Shown: positions 9,201 through 16,611, counted from the first letter of the stretch. The stretch: DNA of 64,000 nucleotides from UBA1952 sp965200035 (GCA_965200035.1 OZ241334.1:2790001-2854000), one strand, 5' to 3'. Numbers and translations are program-made. The notes: a model not told the origin generated them from the sequence alone.

Positions 9201-10572
9201 TGATGGCGTCAACAATGAGGGCGGTGCAAACAGCCAGGATGTAGTAGGCTCATTGCTTTCGGCTCTTTCGGGCGGCAGCCTGTACGAAGGGGTTACAGTT
9301 GCCGAGCTACCGCACAATATGCAGATTATCCAGAGCACGTTTGGAAATGAACAGGTGACAAATGCATACGATGCGCTGACCAGTAATGTATTTGACCCAC
9401 AATACCCGGCAGCGTACCTGAACTACCTTCTTACGGATGAGAACGGGGAGGTGATGGATGGCTCAGGGGTACTGCAGGCGAAAGGTGCGGCGAGTGCCTG
9501 GAATAGCAATGAAAGCGGTGAGGTAGAGGTGGGCAAAGCGGGCTATCTGACGGTGTGGACGGCTAACAAGGGCGTTGGCCCGTTGTATTATGACCGTGTA
9601 TCGGTTGTCTTTTATAAAGGTGAGGTACTGGAAGAAAACCACTACTATCCGTTCGGACTAACCCTTTCTACTGCATCGGGGAATGCCAATGAGAAGAATA
9701 ATTATAAGCTGACCACTAAAGAACTGCAGGATGATCTGGGATTGAACTGGTACAACTTCGGGGCAAGAATGCAGGATATGCAAACCGGAAGATGGCTGCA
9801 GATAGACCCGTATGCCGAAAAAACCTACGCTGAATCCCCTTATTCATATGTTGGCAATACCCCCAGCTCTTATGTGGATGTTCAGGGCAACTTTAAAATT
9901 CAGATCAACAGTGATATTGCGAAGCAACTGAACTGGAGCGAAGCAAATATTTCAAGATTTATACAAGTCAATAAAAGCCTGCCTTCGTTTCTAAAAAATA
10001 GTCCGGCTATTTTAACTACACTTTCTAAAACATCCGGCTTAAATGAAGAGCAGATACTGTACTATGCAACTTATGGAAATGGTCCTACCCTAAGAATTGG
10101 GGATTATCCAGCTTTCAGTGAATTAACTACCAAGACGTTTAACGATGATGAAGTGCATATCAGGTATCAGGATGTGCAGGCATTGGAAGAGGCGGGGGGC
10201 AGTCAACAAAATATTGATGCCTATATGTTTGCTTCAGCATCGGTACTGCTTCATGAGCTCGCGCATTATGGTGACCGCATCTGCAATGGCGGCGTGAACA
10301 CAGGTCAAAATGTGAAAAATGTTGAAGACAAAGATGAAGGGGAACAGTTTTGGAAAACATCAAAAACAGGGCATAGGGGTACGGATGTAGATGATGTGAT
10401 GCTATTCGGAAAGTTCATTAAGAACACCGATGCTCAAAATGACAACAGGCGCAATAGAAGTGGGTTGGGGCTTGACGGTAAGATACCCGATGATTATCTT
10501 AAAGCTATCTTTAGAAGTCCCAACTTTAACGCTTACAGTGAATCCATGACTCCTCAAAATGAAACCAGATGA
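6298..10572 (+). CDS. Secreted DUF6443/RHS-repeat polymorphic toxin with HExxH metallopeptidase tip
   Basis: About 1,424 residues. I choose the ATG at 6298 because it opens a signal peptide (MKYFKLFSLIALLGITVPAY, cleavage after AQ); an upstream ATG at 6229 overlaps the previous gene. N-terminal PDLVNYNLPTANRNFVRSII and ISAQYFDGLGRPSQEV are typical of DUF6443, followed by YD repeats (YSYDGRGRVIQKQLPDKETE). The RHS core is at residues about 1150-1198 (LNWYNFGARMQDMQTGRWLQ, SPYSYVGNTPSSYVDVQG). The variable C-terminal domain of about 225 residues has HELAH at 1319-1323, a gluzincin/metzincin-type zinc-peptidase motif, so I infer a proteolytic toxin. The stop overlaps the next gene by ATGA, as expected for toxin-immunity pairs. 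Family use of YD shells to encapsulate toxins is known; the target is unknown. Confidence 0.8.
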   Translation: MKYFKLFSLIALLGITVPAYAQVENSPKPGAPAPAPVTIFPDLVNYNLPTANRNFVRSIIPSKPVTNSSQVSLGSQTAGPCVISAQYFDGLGRPSQEVARSAAGNNVNSDIITVHTYDNLGRETNRYLPYSVADQYALVHGRLRTDPLNALSGQYQSLYPGDQPYSTTEYDGSPLNRVTRTWAPGASWIGADHAETYVQRTNTADEDVRLWTIGAGAADMPYSSRAYNAGELHANVFYDEENKYVVEYKDKQGRTVLKKSFLESIQNGGPHLQFACTYFVYDDLSRLRFVITPQAVHAVCNSGWSLASAAGLCYRYSYDGRGRVIQKQLPDKETEYLIYDAHDRLVLTQDGNMRSGGQSNWLFTTYDARSRPLTTGLYTDPLQRSPLQLQSEIESTNGSYTTNDLLYFLKNTDLIGAYPNTRIADAEAYTYTYYDDYSHASGAIFNSSFNSMLTGNSAYCSMPGSSAQTRGLVTGTLVKVMDQPSTNSWITTTNFYDDKGQLIQQQAGNVVGGLDITTCQYDFQGTLASSVLHHTTSLELPPYNVTNIVKKFTKNYYTGKITAEDQDINGIGFRNISSTTFDAFGRAINKQLGAIANNVYNYNVRGWLTGINQSGIENYGSNEFFHERLSYDRGFSQPRYDAGISGIEWRGHGSLSPRRYYGYSYDPAERLTDAWFGEWNPGDIGWNRNKNDYGVSSIRYDANGNISQMYQRGPGLDANGHAVPVDMDQMHYTYAPLSNRLMSVSEADNSIVTTAPDFRDGNTNGDDYDYDANGNLTIDRNKGITTPIVYSLLNKPVHIEVQNKGSVDYTYDALGNLLRSTVSETGHQTKTTDYCGPVVYENRKQKYILHSEGRCRPDPAAAAGTTAYLYDYFVKDHLGNVRTVIGAKETSGLEELVYQTGLEVAHAYADGLLWTHLDDVRADKPDATPGDVKAALLDGSDPARRIGTAIMIKVMPGDKFRVSADSWYDGVNNEGGANSQDVVGSLLSALSGGSLYEGVTVAELPHNMQIIQSTFGNEQVTNAYDALTSNVFDPQYPAAYLNYLLTDENGEVMDGSGVLQAKGAASAWNSNESGEVEVGKAGYLTVWTANKGVGPLYYDRVSVVFYKGEVLEENHYYPFGLTLSTASGNANEKNNYKLTTKELQDDLGLNWYNFGARMQDMQTGRWLQIDPYAEKTYAESPYSYVGNTPSSYVDVQGNFKIQINSDIAKQLNWSEANISRFIQVNKSLPSFLKNSPAILTTLSKTSGLNEEQILYYATYGNGPTLRIGDYPAFSELTTKTFNDDEVHIRYQDVQALEEAGGSQQNIDAYMFASASVLLHELAHYGDRICNGGVNTGQNVKNVEDKDEGEQFWKTSKTGHRGTDVDDVMLFGKFIKNTDAQNDNRRNRSGLGLDGKIPDDYLKAIFRSPNFNAYSESMTPQNETR

Positions 10573-11072
10573 GATACCTGATTTTAGTAATTACTGTTCT
10601 ATGTGCGATGAATGCATCTGCACAATCTACCTGTGAAATAATCCTGTGCGCAAAGCATCATTTTGATTCGCTGACGAATAGAAATTACATATATATCGAT
10701 ACAATAGATTATAAGTACAATAATTTTTATCCTGAGAGAGTATATGAAGATTTCAAAAAAGATATTTCTGCGAAAAAATTCAAAAAGCTTTTTGCAGCAA
10801 ATACAGAGATGAACATAAATATAAAAGAATGCATAACTGATGGTTCCTTTTATAAAGAAGATACAATTTTCACCGTTTTAAATAATGAGAACTGGAATAG
10901 AAAAGGTCGTGATTATCTGTTTGGCATGTCCTTTCTGGCTCCGAAGATATTTAAGGGATATGCTTTGCTGGAAATAAGAAGTGGATATGCAAAATATGAA
11001 GGTTATTCAAGAATGTATCTTTTGAAAAAGCGCAAACACAAGTGGATCATTATTTCAAGCTATCCATCCTAA
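10569..11072 (+). CDS. Small secreted protein, candidate immunity to the RHS toxin (copy 1)
   Basis: 167 residues with a short signal peptide (MRYLILVITVLCAMNASAQ). The ATG overlaps the toxin's TGA (ATGA), implying translational coupling. The mature part is basic, with CEIILCAKHHFDSL, ECITDGSFYKEDTIFTVLNN and LFGMSFLAPKI conserved among all copies and a KKRKHKWIIISSYP C-terminus. I know no named family. Position directly after a polymorphic toxin, tandem duplication and export suggest a periplasmic immunity protein or inhibitor for the Sec-exported metallopeptidase tip. A secreted accessory factor is the alternative. Confidence 0.65.
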   Translation: MRYLILVITVLCAMNASAQSTCEIILCAKHHFDSLTNRNYIYIDTIDYKYNNFYPERVYEDFKKDISAKKFKKLFAANTEMNINIKECITDGSFYKEDTIFTVLNNENWNRKGRDYLFGMSFLAPKIFKGYALLEIRSGYAKYEGYSRMYLLKKRKHKWIIISSYPS

Positions 11073-11138
11073 AAACTTACTTTAATTTCTCACTTACAGC
11101 TCATTTATGCAATAGGCTAAATCTCAAGATGAAACCAG

Positions 11139-11639
11139 ATGAGATACCTGATTTTAGTAATCACTGTTCTAGGTGCGATGAATGCTGATGCACAATCTAC
11201 GTGTGAAATAATCCTGTGTGCAAAGCATCATTTTGATTCACTGGAAAATAAACAATATATCTATCTTGATAAGGTGAATTATAATTATAATAATTTTTAT
11301 CCTGAGAGAGTATATGACGTTTTCAAAAAGGATCTTTCTGCGAGAAAATTCAAAAAGCTTTTCGCAGCAAAGCCAGAGATGAACATAAATATACAAGAAT
11401 GCATCACTGGTTCTTTCTATAGAGAAGATACCATTTTCACTGTTTTAAATAATGAGAATTGGCGTAAAAAAGGTAGTGATTATCTGTTTGGCATGTCCTT
11501 TCTGGCGCCAAAGGTTTATAAAAATTATGCGTTGCTTCTTATAGGGAGCGGATATGCAATACATGAAAGTTATTCAAGAATATATCTTTTGAAAAAGCGC
11601 AAACACAAGTGGATTGTGCGATCGAGCTATCCTTATTAG
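11139..11639 (+). CDS. Small secreted protein, candidate immunity (copy 2)
   Basis: 166 residues, clearly homologous to copy 1 along its whole length, with the same signal peptide apart from GAMNADAQ. The upstream bases CAAGATGAAACCAGATGAG repeat the last codons of the toxin gene, so the copy was duplicated together with its toxin junction. The variable region is around residues 40-60 (NYNYNNFYPERVYDVFKKDL). The C-terminus KKRKHKWIVRSSYPY matches copy 4. Likely the same inferred periplasmic immunity role, perhaps to a variant tip. Confidence 0.6.
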   Translation: MRYLILVITVLGAMNADAQSTCEIILCAKHHFDSLENKQYIYLDKVNYNYNNFYPERVYDVFKKDLSARKFKKLFAAKPEMNINIQECITGSFYREDTIFTVLNNENWRKKGSDYLFGMSFLAPKVYKNYALLLIGSGYAIHESYSRIYLLKKRKHKWIVRSSYPY

Positions 11640-11735
11640 TCCTGCTAAACGCAAGACTGCCGCAGAACTTCGTGCAATGCTGGCTTGCGGTATGCAAACC
11701 ACAAGCCAGCCAACGCATAAGGCCTTGCATTATCG

Positions 11736-11936
11736 GGGCACAGGGGTACGGATGTATATGATGTGATACTATCCGGAAAGTTTATTAAGAGCACTGATCC
11801 ACTAAATGACGACAGGCGCAACAGAAGTGGGTTGGGGCTTGACGGTAAGATACCCGAAGATTATCTTAAAGCTATCTTTAAAAGTCCCAGCTTTAACACT
11901 TACAGTGAATCCATAAACCCTCATAATAATAACTAG
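11736..11936 (+). pseudogene. Orphan C-terminal tip of an RHS toxin
   Basis: 66 open codons (GHRGTDVYDVILSGKFIKST ... SINPHNNN, then TAG) align without gaps to the last about 65 residues of the RHS protein (GHRGTDVDDVMLFGKFIKNT). They lack the HELAH half and any start. The stop TAG directly abuts the ATG of copy 3 (11937). This is what displacement of an older toxin tip plus its immunity genes leaves behind in RHS/CDI systems. It may also act as donor sequence for tip exchange by recombination. Confidence 0.8.
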
Positions 11937-12440
11937 ATGAGATACCTAATTTTAGTAATTACTGTTCTCTGTGCAATGAATGCATCTGCACAATCCAATT
12001 CCTGTGAAATAATCCGGTGTGCAAAGCATCATTTTGATTCACTGGAAAATAAACAATATATCTATCTTGATAAGGTAAATTATAGCTATAAGAATATCCC
12101 CCCAGATTGGATATATGAAGATTTAAAAAAAAATATTTCTGCGAGAAAATTCAAAAAGCTTTTTGCAGCAAAGCCAGAGATGAACATAAATATACAAGAA
12201 TGTATCACTGGTTCTTTCTATAAAGAAGATACCATTATAACTGTTTTAAATAATGAGAATTGGCATAGAAAAGGTAGTGATTATCTGTTTGGCATGTCCT
12301 TTCTGGCGCCAAAGATTTATAAAAAGTATGCTTTGCTTATTATAGCAAGTGGATATGCAAAATATGAAAGTTATTCGAGAATGTATCTTTTGAAAAAGAG
12401 CAAACACAAGTGGATCATTATTTCAAGCTATCCATCCTAA
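11937..12440 (+). CDS. Small secreted protein, candidate immunity (copy 3)
   Basis: 167 residues, intact, signal peptide ending NASAQ. It starts immediately after the stop of the orphan toxin tip, the same arrangement as copy 1 after the full toxin. It differs from its siblings mainly at residues about 45-60 (NYSYKNIPPDWIYEDLKKNI). The C-terminus IIISSYPS groups it with copy 1. If copy 1 protects against the current tip, copy 3 would be expected to protect against the displaced one; that is inference from synteny. Confidence 0.6.
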   Translation: MRYLILVITVLCAMNASAQSNSCEIIRCAKHHFDSLENKQYIYLDKVNYSYKNIPPDWIYEDLKKNISARKFKKLFAAKPEMNINIQECITGSFYKEDTIITVLNNENWHRKGSDYLFGMSFLAPKIYKKYALLIIASGYAKYESYSRMYLLKKSKHKWIIISSYPS

Positions 12441-12506
12441 AAACTAACTTTAATTTCTCACTTACAGCTCATTTATGCAATAGGCTAAATCTCAAAATGA
12501 AACTAG

Positions 12507-13012
12507 ATGAGATATCTGATTTTAATAATCACTGTTCTAGGTGCGATGAATGCTGATGCACAATCCAATTCCTGTGAAATTATCCTGTGTGCAAAGCATC
12601 ATTTTGACTCATTGACAAAAAACAATATATCTATATTGATAGTGTGTATTATAGCTACAGTAATATTTACCCAGAAATGGTATACGAAGATTTTAAAAAA
12701 GATATTTCTAAGAGGAGGTTTAAAAAGCTTTTTGCAGCAAATACAGAGATGAACATAAATATAAAAGAATGCATAACCAATGGCTCCTTTTATAGAGAAG
12801 ATACAATCTTCACTGTGTTAAATAAAGAGAACAGCCACAGGCAAGGTGGTACATATTTATACGGTATGTCCTTTCTGGCCCCCAAAATTTATAAAGGATA
12901 TGCTTTGTTAGAAATAAGAAGTGGATATGCACTCTATGAAGGTTATCTAAGGATGTATCTTTTGAAAAAGCACAAACACAAGTGGATTGTGCGATCAAGC
13001 TATCCTTATTAG
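12507..13012 (+). pseudogene. Candidate immunity copy 4, split by a -1 frameshift at A_AAA_AAC
   Basis: The first 38 codons (MRYLILIITVLGAMNADAQ ... FDSLTK) and the rest (QYIYIDSVYYSYSNIYPEMV to IVRSSYPY) are in frames offset by -1. The switch point is 12617-12623, A_AAA_AAC read in frame as ACA AAA AAC, a canonical X_XXY_YYZ slippery heptamer. A -1 slip there restores exactly the frame seen in copies 1-3. Either one base was lost (pseudogene or assembly error) or the gene is expressed at low level by frameshifting. Upstream CAAAATGAAACTAGATGAG again echoes the toxin 3' end. Confidence 0.7.
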
Positions 13013-13037
13013 TCCTGCTAACCGCAGGACTGCCGCA

Positions 13038-13256
13038 GAGCCAGTCACACTATAGAAAAGGGGGGATATTATACGGCATGTCCTTCCTGGTTCCAAAAGT
13101 TATAAAGAATACGCTTTGATGGAGATAAGGAGTGGATATGCCTTATATAAATGCTATTCAAGGATGTACATATTTAAAAAGCACAAACACAAGTGGATTA
13201 TTTTTTCAAATTTCCCTCTTAGCGGCTTGCTTTTACAATTTTTCATTTACCACTGA
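13038..13256 (+). pseudogene. Fragment of a fifth immunity-like copy
   Basis: After the trailer following copy 4, the sequence encodes YRKGGILYGMSFLVPK, then after one missing base YKEYALMEIRSGYALYKCYS and FKKHKHKWIIF. These match the C-terminal half of copies 1-4. The 5' half is absent, so it is a relic. Confidence 0.75.
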
Positions 13257-13729
13257 TTAGTTAATATAATCAGCACGGCATTTTTTACCTTAAAATATCA
13301 ATAATGAGATGTACCATCTTTTTGGTATTGGTTTGTGCTGCCCTTATTTTGCTATCGCAACCTTTCCTTTCCCGTTATGAAAAAAATTAAAGCGCCATTT
13401 TAAGTTGTCGGTTGGCACTATACAGTATTGCGACTTTAACCATGTGCAGGCTTACGGCGTTGCAGTTGACTATATTTTTTTAAAGAATAAGGAGCTTTCT
13501 GAAAGCTCGCAGTTCCTGCAATTGAAAGATATTAATACCTGCAATCACTTACTCACCGGTCGTTCATTTCCGGTTGCCATTGCAGGAAGCGCCGGCAACT
13601 ACAGCCAGATGCTGATCACGCGGGATGACTTCCGGGAGTTTGGTTTAGCATATCCCGATGTAGGCTCCCCGGAAGTTGACCGTTTTGTAAGTAGGGATAA
13701 TCTCTAACTTTAAAACAGAAACATCAGGG

Positions 13730-13996
13730 ATGAAGCAATCCAAATTTACAGAGAGCCAGATCGTATCTGCAATCAAGCAGCAGGAAGCCGGCCAATCTGT
13801 CAAAGACATCAGCCGTGCACTCGGCATCTCAGAAGCGACCTTCTACAACTGGAAGGCAAAGTACGGCGGCATGGAGATCAGCGAGGTAAAGCGCGTCAAA
13901 GAGCTCGAAGCCGAGCTGGCACAGTATAAGAAGATGTATGCCGAGGTTAGCTTTGACCTTCAGGCGCTCAGGAACGTAGTGGCAAAAAAATGGTAG
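13730..13996 (+). CDS. IS3-family transposase OrfA
   Basis: 88 residues. MKQSKFTESQIVSAIKQQEA followed by ISRALGISEATFYNWKAKYG is the HTH_Tnp_1 DNA-binding domain of IS407-group OrfA, and a leucine-rich coiled coil follows (VKRVKELEAELAQYKKMY). Near the end the codons GCA AAA AAA TGG contain A7 at 13984-13990. A -1 slip there enters orfB and would yield the OrfAB transposase fusion, as known for IS3 elements. Confidence 0.93.
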   Translation: MKQSKFTESQIVSAIKQQEAGQSVKDISRALGISEATFYNWKAKYGGMEISEVKRVKELEAELAQYKKMYAEVSFDLQALRNVVAKKW

Positions 13997-14901
13997 GCCC
14001 TGCTGATCAGAGAGAAGTTGTGGGCCTGCTTGTCACCGAAGAAGGCTGCAACGTCAGCAGGGCATGTGCCATGACGGCCATCAGCCGCAGCACCTACCGT
14101 TACAAACACAGGCAAAAGGACGACCGTAAACTGGAAGATCACTTGTCCGCCCTTACCACAAAACACCCGGCCATTGGGTTCTGGTCCTGCTATTACCGGC
14201 TCAGGAACAAGGGTGAAAAGATCAACCATAAGCGGCTCTACCGGGTTTACAAGGCTATGCGTCTGAACATCAGACGAAGATCAAAGAAGCGGTTGCCCGA
14301 ACGGGTGAAGCAGCCTTTGGTAGTGCCTACAGCCCCTAATCAATGCTGGTCGCTGGATTTTATGAGCGATGCGCTTAGCGATGGCCGTAAGTTCCGGGTA
14401 CTGAACATCATCGATGACTATAACCGTGAGTCGCTGAAGATTGAGGTGGACCCCTCACTGCCTGCGCTCAGGGTGCAAAGGGCGCTCGACCAGGTTGTAG
14501 TACTGAGGGGAAAGCCGGCCAATATAAGAAGTGACAACGGACCAGAGTTCATTAGCCATCTGATGGAACAATGGGGCGAGCAACACAAGGTAAGCTGGCA
14601 TTATATCCAGCCGGGAAGGCCGATGCAGAACGCCTACATTGAACGGAAGAACGGATCGATGAGACGTGAGTTACTGAACAGCTGGATGTTTGAGAGCCTG
14701 AGCGAAGCACGGATGAGGTGTGAAGCCTGGCGTCTGGATTATAATCATGAGCGCCCACACAAGGCGCTGGGCTACCTCTCACCGGTAGACTACGCCAATC
14801 AGGAAAAGCAAAATAGCAAGGCGACAGCCGATGAAAGTGCAGAAGCCTTATCCACAAATCCGCGTAGGCAGGATAGCTCTTCAGCTGTCCCTGCCGTATA
14901 G
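13990..14901 (+). CDS. IS3-family transposase OrfB (DDE integrase core)
   Basis: 303 residues in the -1 frame relative to orfA, overlapping it by 7 bases. An HTH_21 region (AIGFWSCYYRLRNKGEKINH) is followed by the rve core: first Asp in CWSLDFMSD, second in NIRSDNGPEF, Glu in AYIERKNGSMRRE. It catalyses excision and integration of the element. The last about 25 codons are encoded by one arm of a long hairpin holding a DnaA-box-like sequence. All catalytic residues are present, so the element may be active. Confidence 0.93.
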   Translation: MVGPADQREVVGLLVTEEGCNVSRACAMTAISRSTYRYKHRQKDDRKLEDHLSALTTKHPAIGFWSCYYRLRNKGEKINHKRLYRVYKAMRLNIRRRSKKRLPERVKQPLVVPTAPNQCWSLDFMSDALSDGRKFRVLNIIDDYNRESLKIEVDPSLPALRVQRALDQVVVLRGKPANIRSDNGPEFISHLMEQWGEQHKVSWHYIQPGRPMQNAYIERKNGSMRRELLNSWMFESLSEARMRCEAWRLDYNHERPHKALGYLSPVDYANQEKQNSKATADESAEALSTNPRRQDSSSAVPAV

Positions 14902-14919
14902 CGCGGACTTGTGGATAAG
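14847..14919 (+). repeat. Long hairpin at the orfB stop with inverted DnaA-box-like sequences
   Basis: CTTATCCACAAATCCGCG (14847-14864) pairs with CGCGGACTTGTGGATAAG (14902-14919) with one mismatch. The interior adds TAGGCAGG..AGCT pairing with AGCT..CCTGCCGTA. Each arm contains TTATCCACA (14848-14856) or its complement (14910-14918), identical to the strong DnaA-box consensus. It could be a terminator or structure shielding the transposase, or a replication-coupling signal. Confidence 0.65.
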
Positions 14920-15083
14920 ATATTTGAAATACCTTTATGAGCCAACTCAAACCTCTAATTCCAATTCGACCAGTTTTTAGGGGAGCCTACACCGACAGCC
15001 TGAAGTGGATGGAAAAATATATCCGTTAGCGGGTAATTTCGCGCCGGCTTTTTTCAACCCCCTTTGAAAATTCCACTACGCAA

Positions 15084-15112
15084 AAGAGCCGCAATTGCGG
15101 CTCTTCTTTTTT
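15084..15112 (+). terminator. Intrinsic terminator
   Basis: Perfect stem AAGAGCCGC AATT GCGGCTCTT followed by CTTTTTTA. It sits between the disrupted small gene and the leftward lipoprotein gene, and could stop rightward transcripts; the A-rich left flank allows weaker use on the other strand. Confidence 0.85.
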
Positions 15113-15152
15113 ATAGCATACTATCAGGATATACGCTTCAGATAAGCGGTAA

Positions 15153-15869
15153 TTAATGAAGATAGAAGTTAACCAGGTCACTCATGTAATCAGCTTCTCC
15201 CTGCATGTCCCCGCCAAATAAACCGATGATCGCACCAACATTATCGGCAGTCAGGTTAATCAGCCACCTGAGTGATGCGCCGGTAGGCGGCGGAAAATCA
15301 GTTAATTTCCTGTGCCAGTAATCAGCGGAATATTTGGCAATAGCGGCAACCTGCAGCACGCCGTTGCGCTCTTTATCCGCCAGGCCCGCCTGCACCGCTT
15401 CTGATTCGATTCGCTCAATAGCAGTGCGGTATTCCTCCAGGTTGCCCTCTTCCTTCAGTGTTTTTCCGGCATTCAAAATGGCGCGCAGCAGTTCGGTGCA
15501 GCCATTGGTGAAAGGGCTTTTACTCAGGATTTCTTCCGGGCTCATCTTTTCCATCCATGCGTTCGCATCAATGGTTTTGTTCAGATCGCGGCCATATCTT
15601 TCTTTAAAATACTGCACCAGGCAGGCACGTTTACCAGCTTTGGTAGTGTCACCTGTTTTTTGCAGATTGTCCCAGCCGTACTGCAGCGCTTCATTGTGTT
15701 CTTCACCCATATAATCGAATGGGTTTTTGAAGGATTGGACTGCCGCCGCGGCTGTAGTGCCCGCTTTTGGCAGATCTGTTGTTGATTGGGGTTGTTGTGC
15801 TGCATTTTTCTGGCAGCTTGCAGCGGCCAGTGCCGACAGCAGGGTCATGGATAAGATCATCCTTTTCAT
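15153..15869 (-). CDS. Lipoprotein of unknown function
   Basis: I start at MKRMILSMTLL (ATG at 15869) because it gives a lipoprotein signal with lipobox AAASC. The open frame runs 18 codons further upstream without plausible signal features. The mature protein of about 220 residues is mostly helical (EEYRTAIERIESEAVQAGLA), with a Cys pair, and ends DYMSDLVNFYLH. It is probably anchored to a membrane by its N-terminal Cys. No family recognised. It stands alone between the terminator at 15,084 and another small leftward gene. Confidence 0.65.
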   Translation of the reverse strand: MKRMILSMTLLSALAAASCQKNAAQQPQSTTDLPKAGTTAAAAVQSFKNPFDYMGEEHNEALQYGWDNLQKTGDTTKAGKRACLVQYFKERYGRDLNKTIDANAWMEKMSPEEILSKSPFTNGCTELLRAILNAGKTLKEEGNLEEYRTAIERIESEAVQAGLADKERNGVLQVAAIAKYSADYWHRKLTDFPPPTGASLRWLINLTADNVGAIIGLFGGDMQGEADYMSDLVNFYLH

Positions 15870-15996
15870 GAAACAGTGATTTAAATGTGTCGCAAAAGCA
15901 ACCATCGCTTTTGCCTGCCGCAAATCTGTTCAATGAATCAGGACGTTTTTGACACTTTGGTGTGAGCTAACAAATTTTTAGGTCAGCGTAGACAGA

Positions 15997-16197
15997 TTAC
16001 TCCCCTGACTTCAGATCATTGAGCTGAATCTTAATTTCCTTAAACATCGTTTTCACCTCCAACATATTTCCTGCTTCCGGTAGCTCACGGCTGATGAAAC
16101 TGTGATACTGCCAGATTTCCAGCATCTCTTCCACAGGAACTTCATAGGGATCATAGAGCGTATTCAGTGAGCTGAGCAATAATTTTCTTTCTTCCAA
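15997..16197 (-). CDS. Small hypothetical protein
   Basis: 66 residues, acidic and helical, no signal peptide (MEERKLLLSSLNTLYDPYEV). The C-terminal half is a plausible coiled coil (VKTMFKEIKIQLNDLKSG). It is oriented with the lipoprotein gene 128 bases downstream. No family recognised; coding status rests on composition only. Confidence 0.4.
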   Translation of the reverse strand: MEERKLLLSSLNTLYDPYEVPVEEMLEIWQYHSFISRELPEAGNMLEVKTMFKEIKIQLNDLKSGE

Positions 16198-16365
16198 GAT
16201 TGCGCCGATGCCGGTATATGCCGACCCACGAAGTGTTTAAGGGAGGCCAAACAATATGATGTGGCCTATGTTTTTTGACCAGATAGTTAGTTCCGGAATC
16301 AATGTCTTTCCGGCATCTGCTGTCACAAAAGCAGCCTGTTCATTTAAGTCAACTATTGCCAAGCT

Positions 16366-16611
16366 ATGAATCAAACGAATGCAAAATTAATTTCCATGAG
16401 CCTGATCATTCTGGGACTGGCTGTTACAGGCTATTCTTATTGGCTTTATCAGCGCATGGCACTGGCAGAAGCGCAGGGATTGCATTTCAGGATACATTGG
16501 TTCTTTTACACCATTTATAAGCTTGCCGGTAAAGGCCCGGTTTGCCTGCTCATCGGTATCATCGGGATGGCAATCGCTGGATTGGGCATTCGCAAATCTT
16601 TAGTGAAGTGA
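16366..16611 (+). CDS. Small two-TM membrane protein, paralogue of 26301 gene
   Basis: 81 residues with transmembrane helices at about 9-29 (LISMSLIILGLAVTGYSYWL) and 55-75 (GPVCLLIGIIGMAIAGLGI). The connecting segment EAQGLHFRIHWFFYTIYKLA is nearly shared with EAQGLNFRFHWFFFAVYKLA in the protein at 26,301. The two paralogues sit at opposite ends of the mobilization module. Function unknown; an inner-membrane location is inferred. Confidence 0.55.
   Translation: MNQTNAKLISMSLIILGLAVTGYSYWLYQRMALAEAQGLHFRIHWFFYTIYKLAGKGPVCLLIGIIGMAIAGLGIRKSLVK

Larger units (their letters stand above)
10372..13035 (+). repeat. Tandem block duplication of toxin tip + two immunity-like genes
   Basis: Two blocks are visible: RHS 3' end + copy 1 + copy 2 + trailer TCCTGCTAAACGCAAGACTG (from about 10372), and orphan tip + copy 3 + copy 4 + trailer TCCTGCTAACCGCAGGACTG (11736-13035). 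Copies 1 and 3 end IIISSYPS, and copies 2 and 4 end IVRSSYPY. The 66-base linker after copies 1 and 3 is nearly identical. This A-B-A-B pattern indicates duplication of a whole unit, not of single genes. Confidence 0.8.
13659..14991 (+). mobile_element. IS3-family (IS407-group) insertion sequence, TSD CCGA
   Basis: The 1,333-bp element starts TGTAGGCTCCCC and ends GGGGAGCCTACA, giving 12-bp perfect terminal repeats with weaker similarity further in. The flanks are CCGA (13655-13658) and CCGA (14992-14995), the 4-bp duplication typical of the IS407 group. It carries orfA and orfB with a frameshift window and a 73-base hairpin around the orfB stop. Confidence 0.93.
13304..15029 (+). pseudogene. 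Small exported protein gene, frameshifted and split by IS407-group element
   Basis: ATG at 13304 opens a hydrophobic N-terminus (MRCTIFLVLVCAALILLSQP). The frame stops at TAA 13388 right after an A7 run (13380-13386). One extra base would join it to KLKRHFKLSVGTIQYCDFNH and on to LITRDDFREFGLAYPD. There IS DNA (13659-14991) interrupts it. Removing the IS and one CCGA duplication continues the frame as DSLKWMEKYIR and a stop at 15027-15029. The reconstructed protein is about 130 residues of unknown family. By position it could be another accessory of the RHS locus. Confidence 0.65.

Noticed and set aside
10569..13256. CRISPR-like array
   Set aside because: The repetition is of whole 500-base genes, not short repeats with unique spacers.
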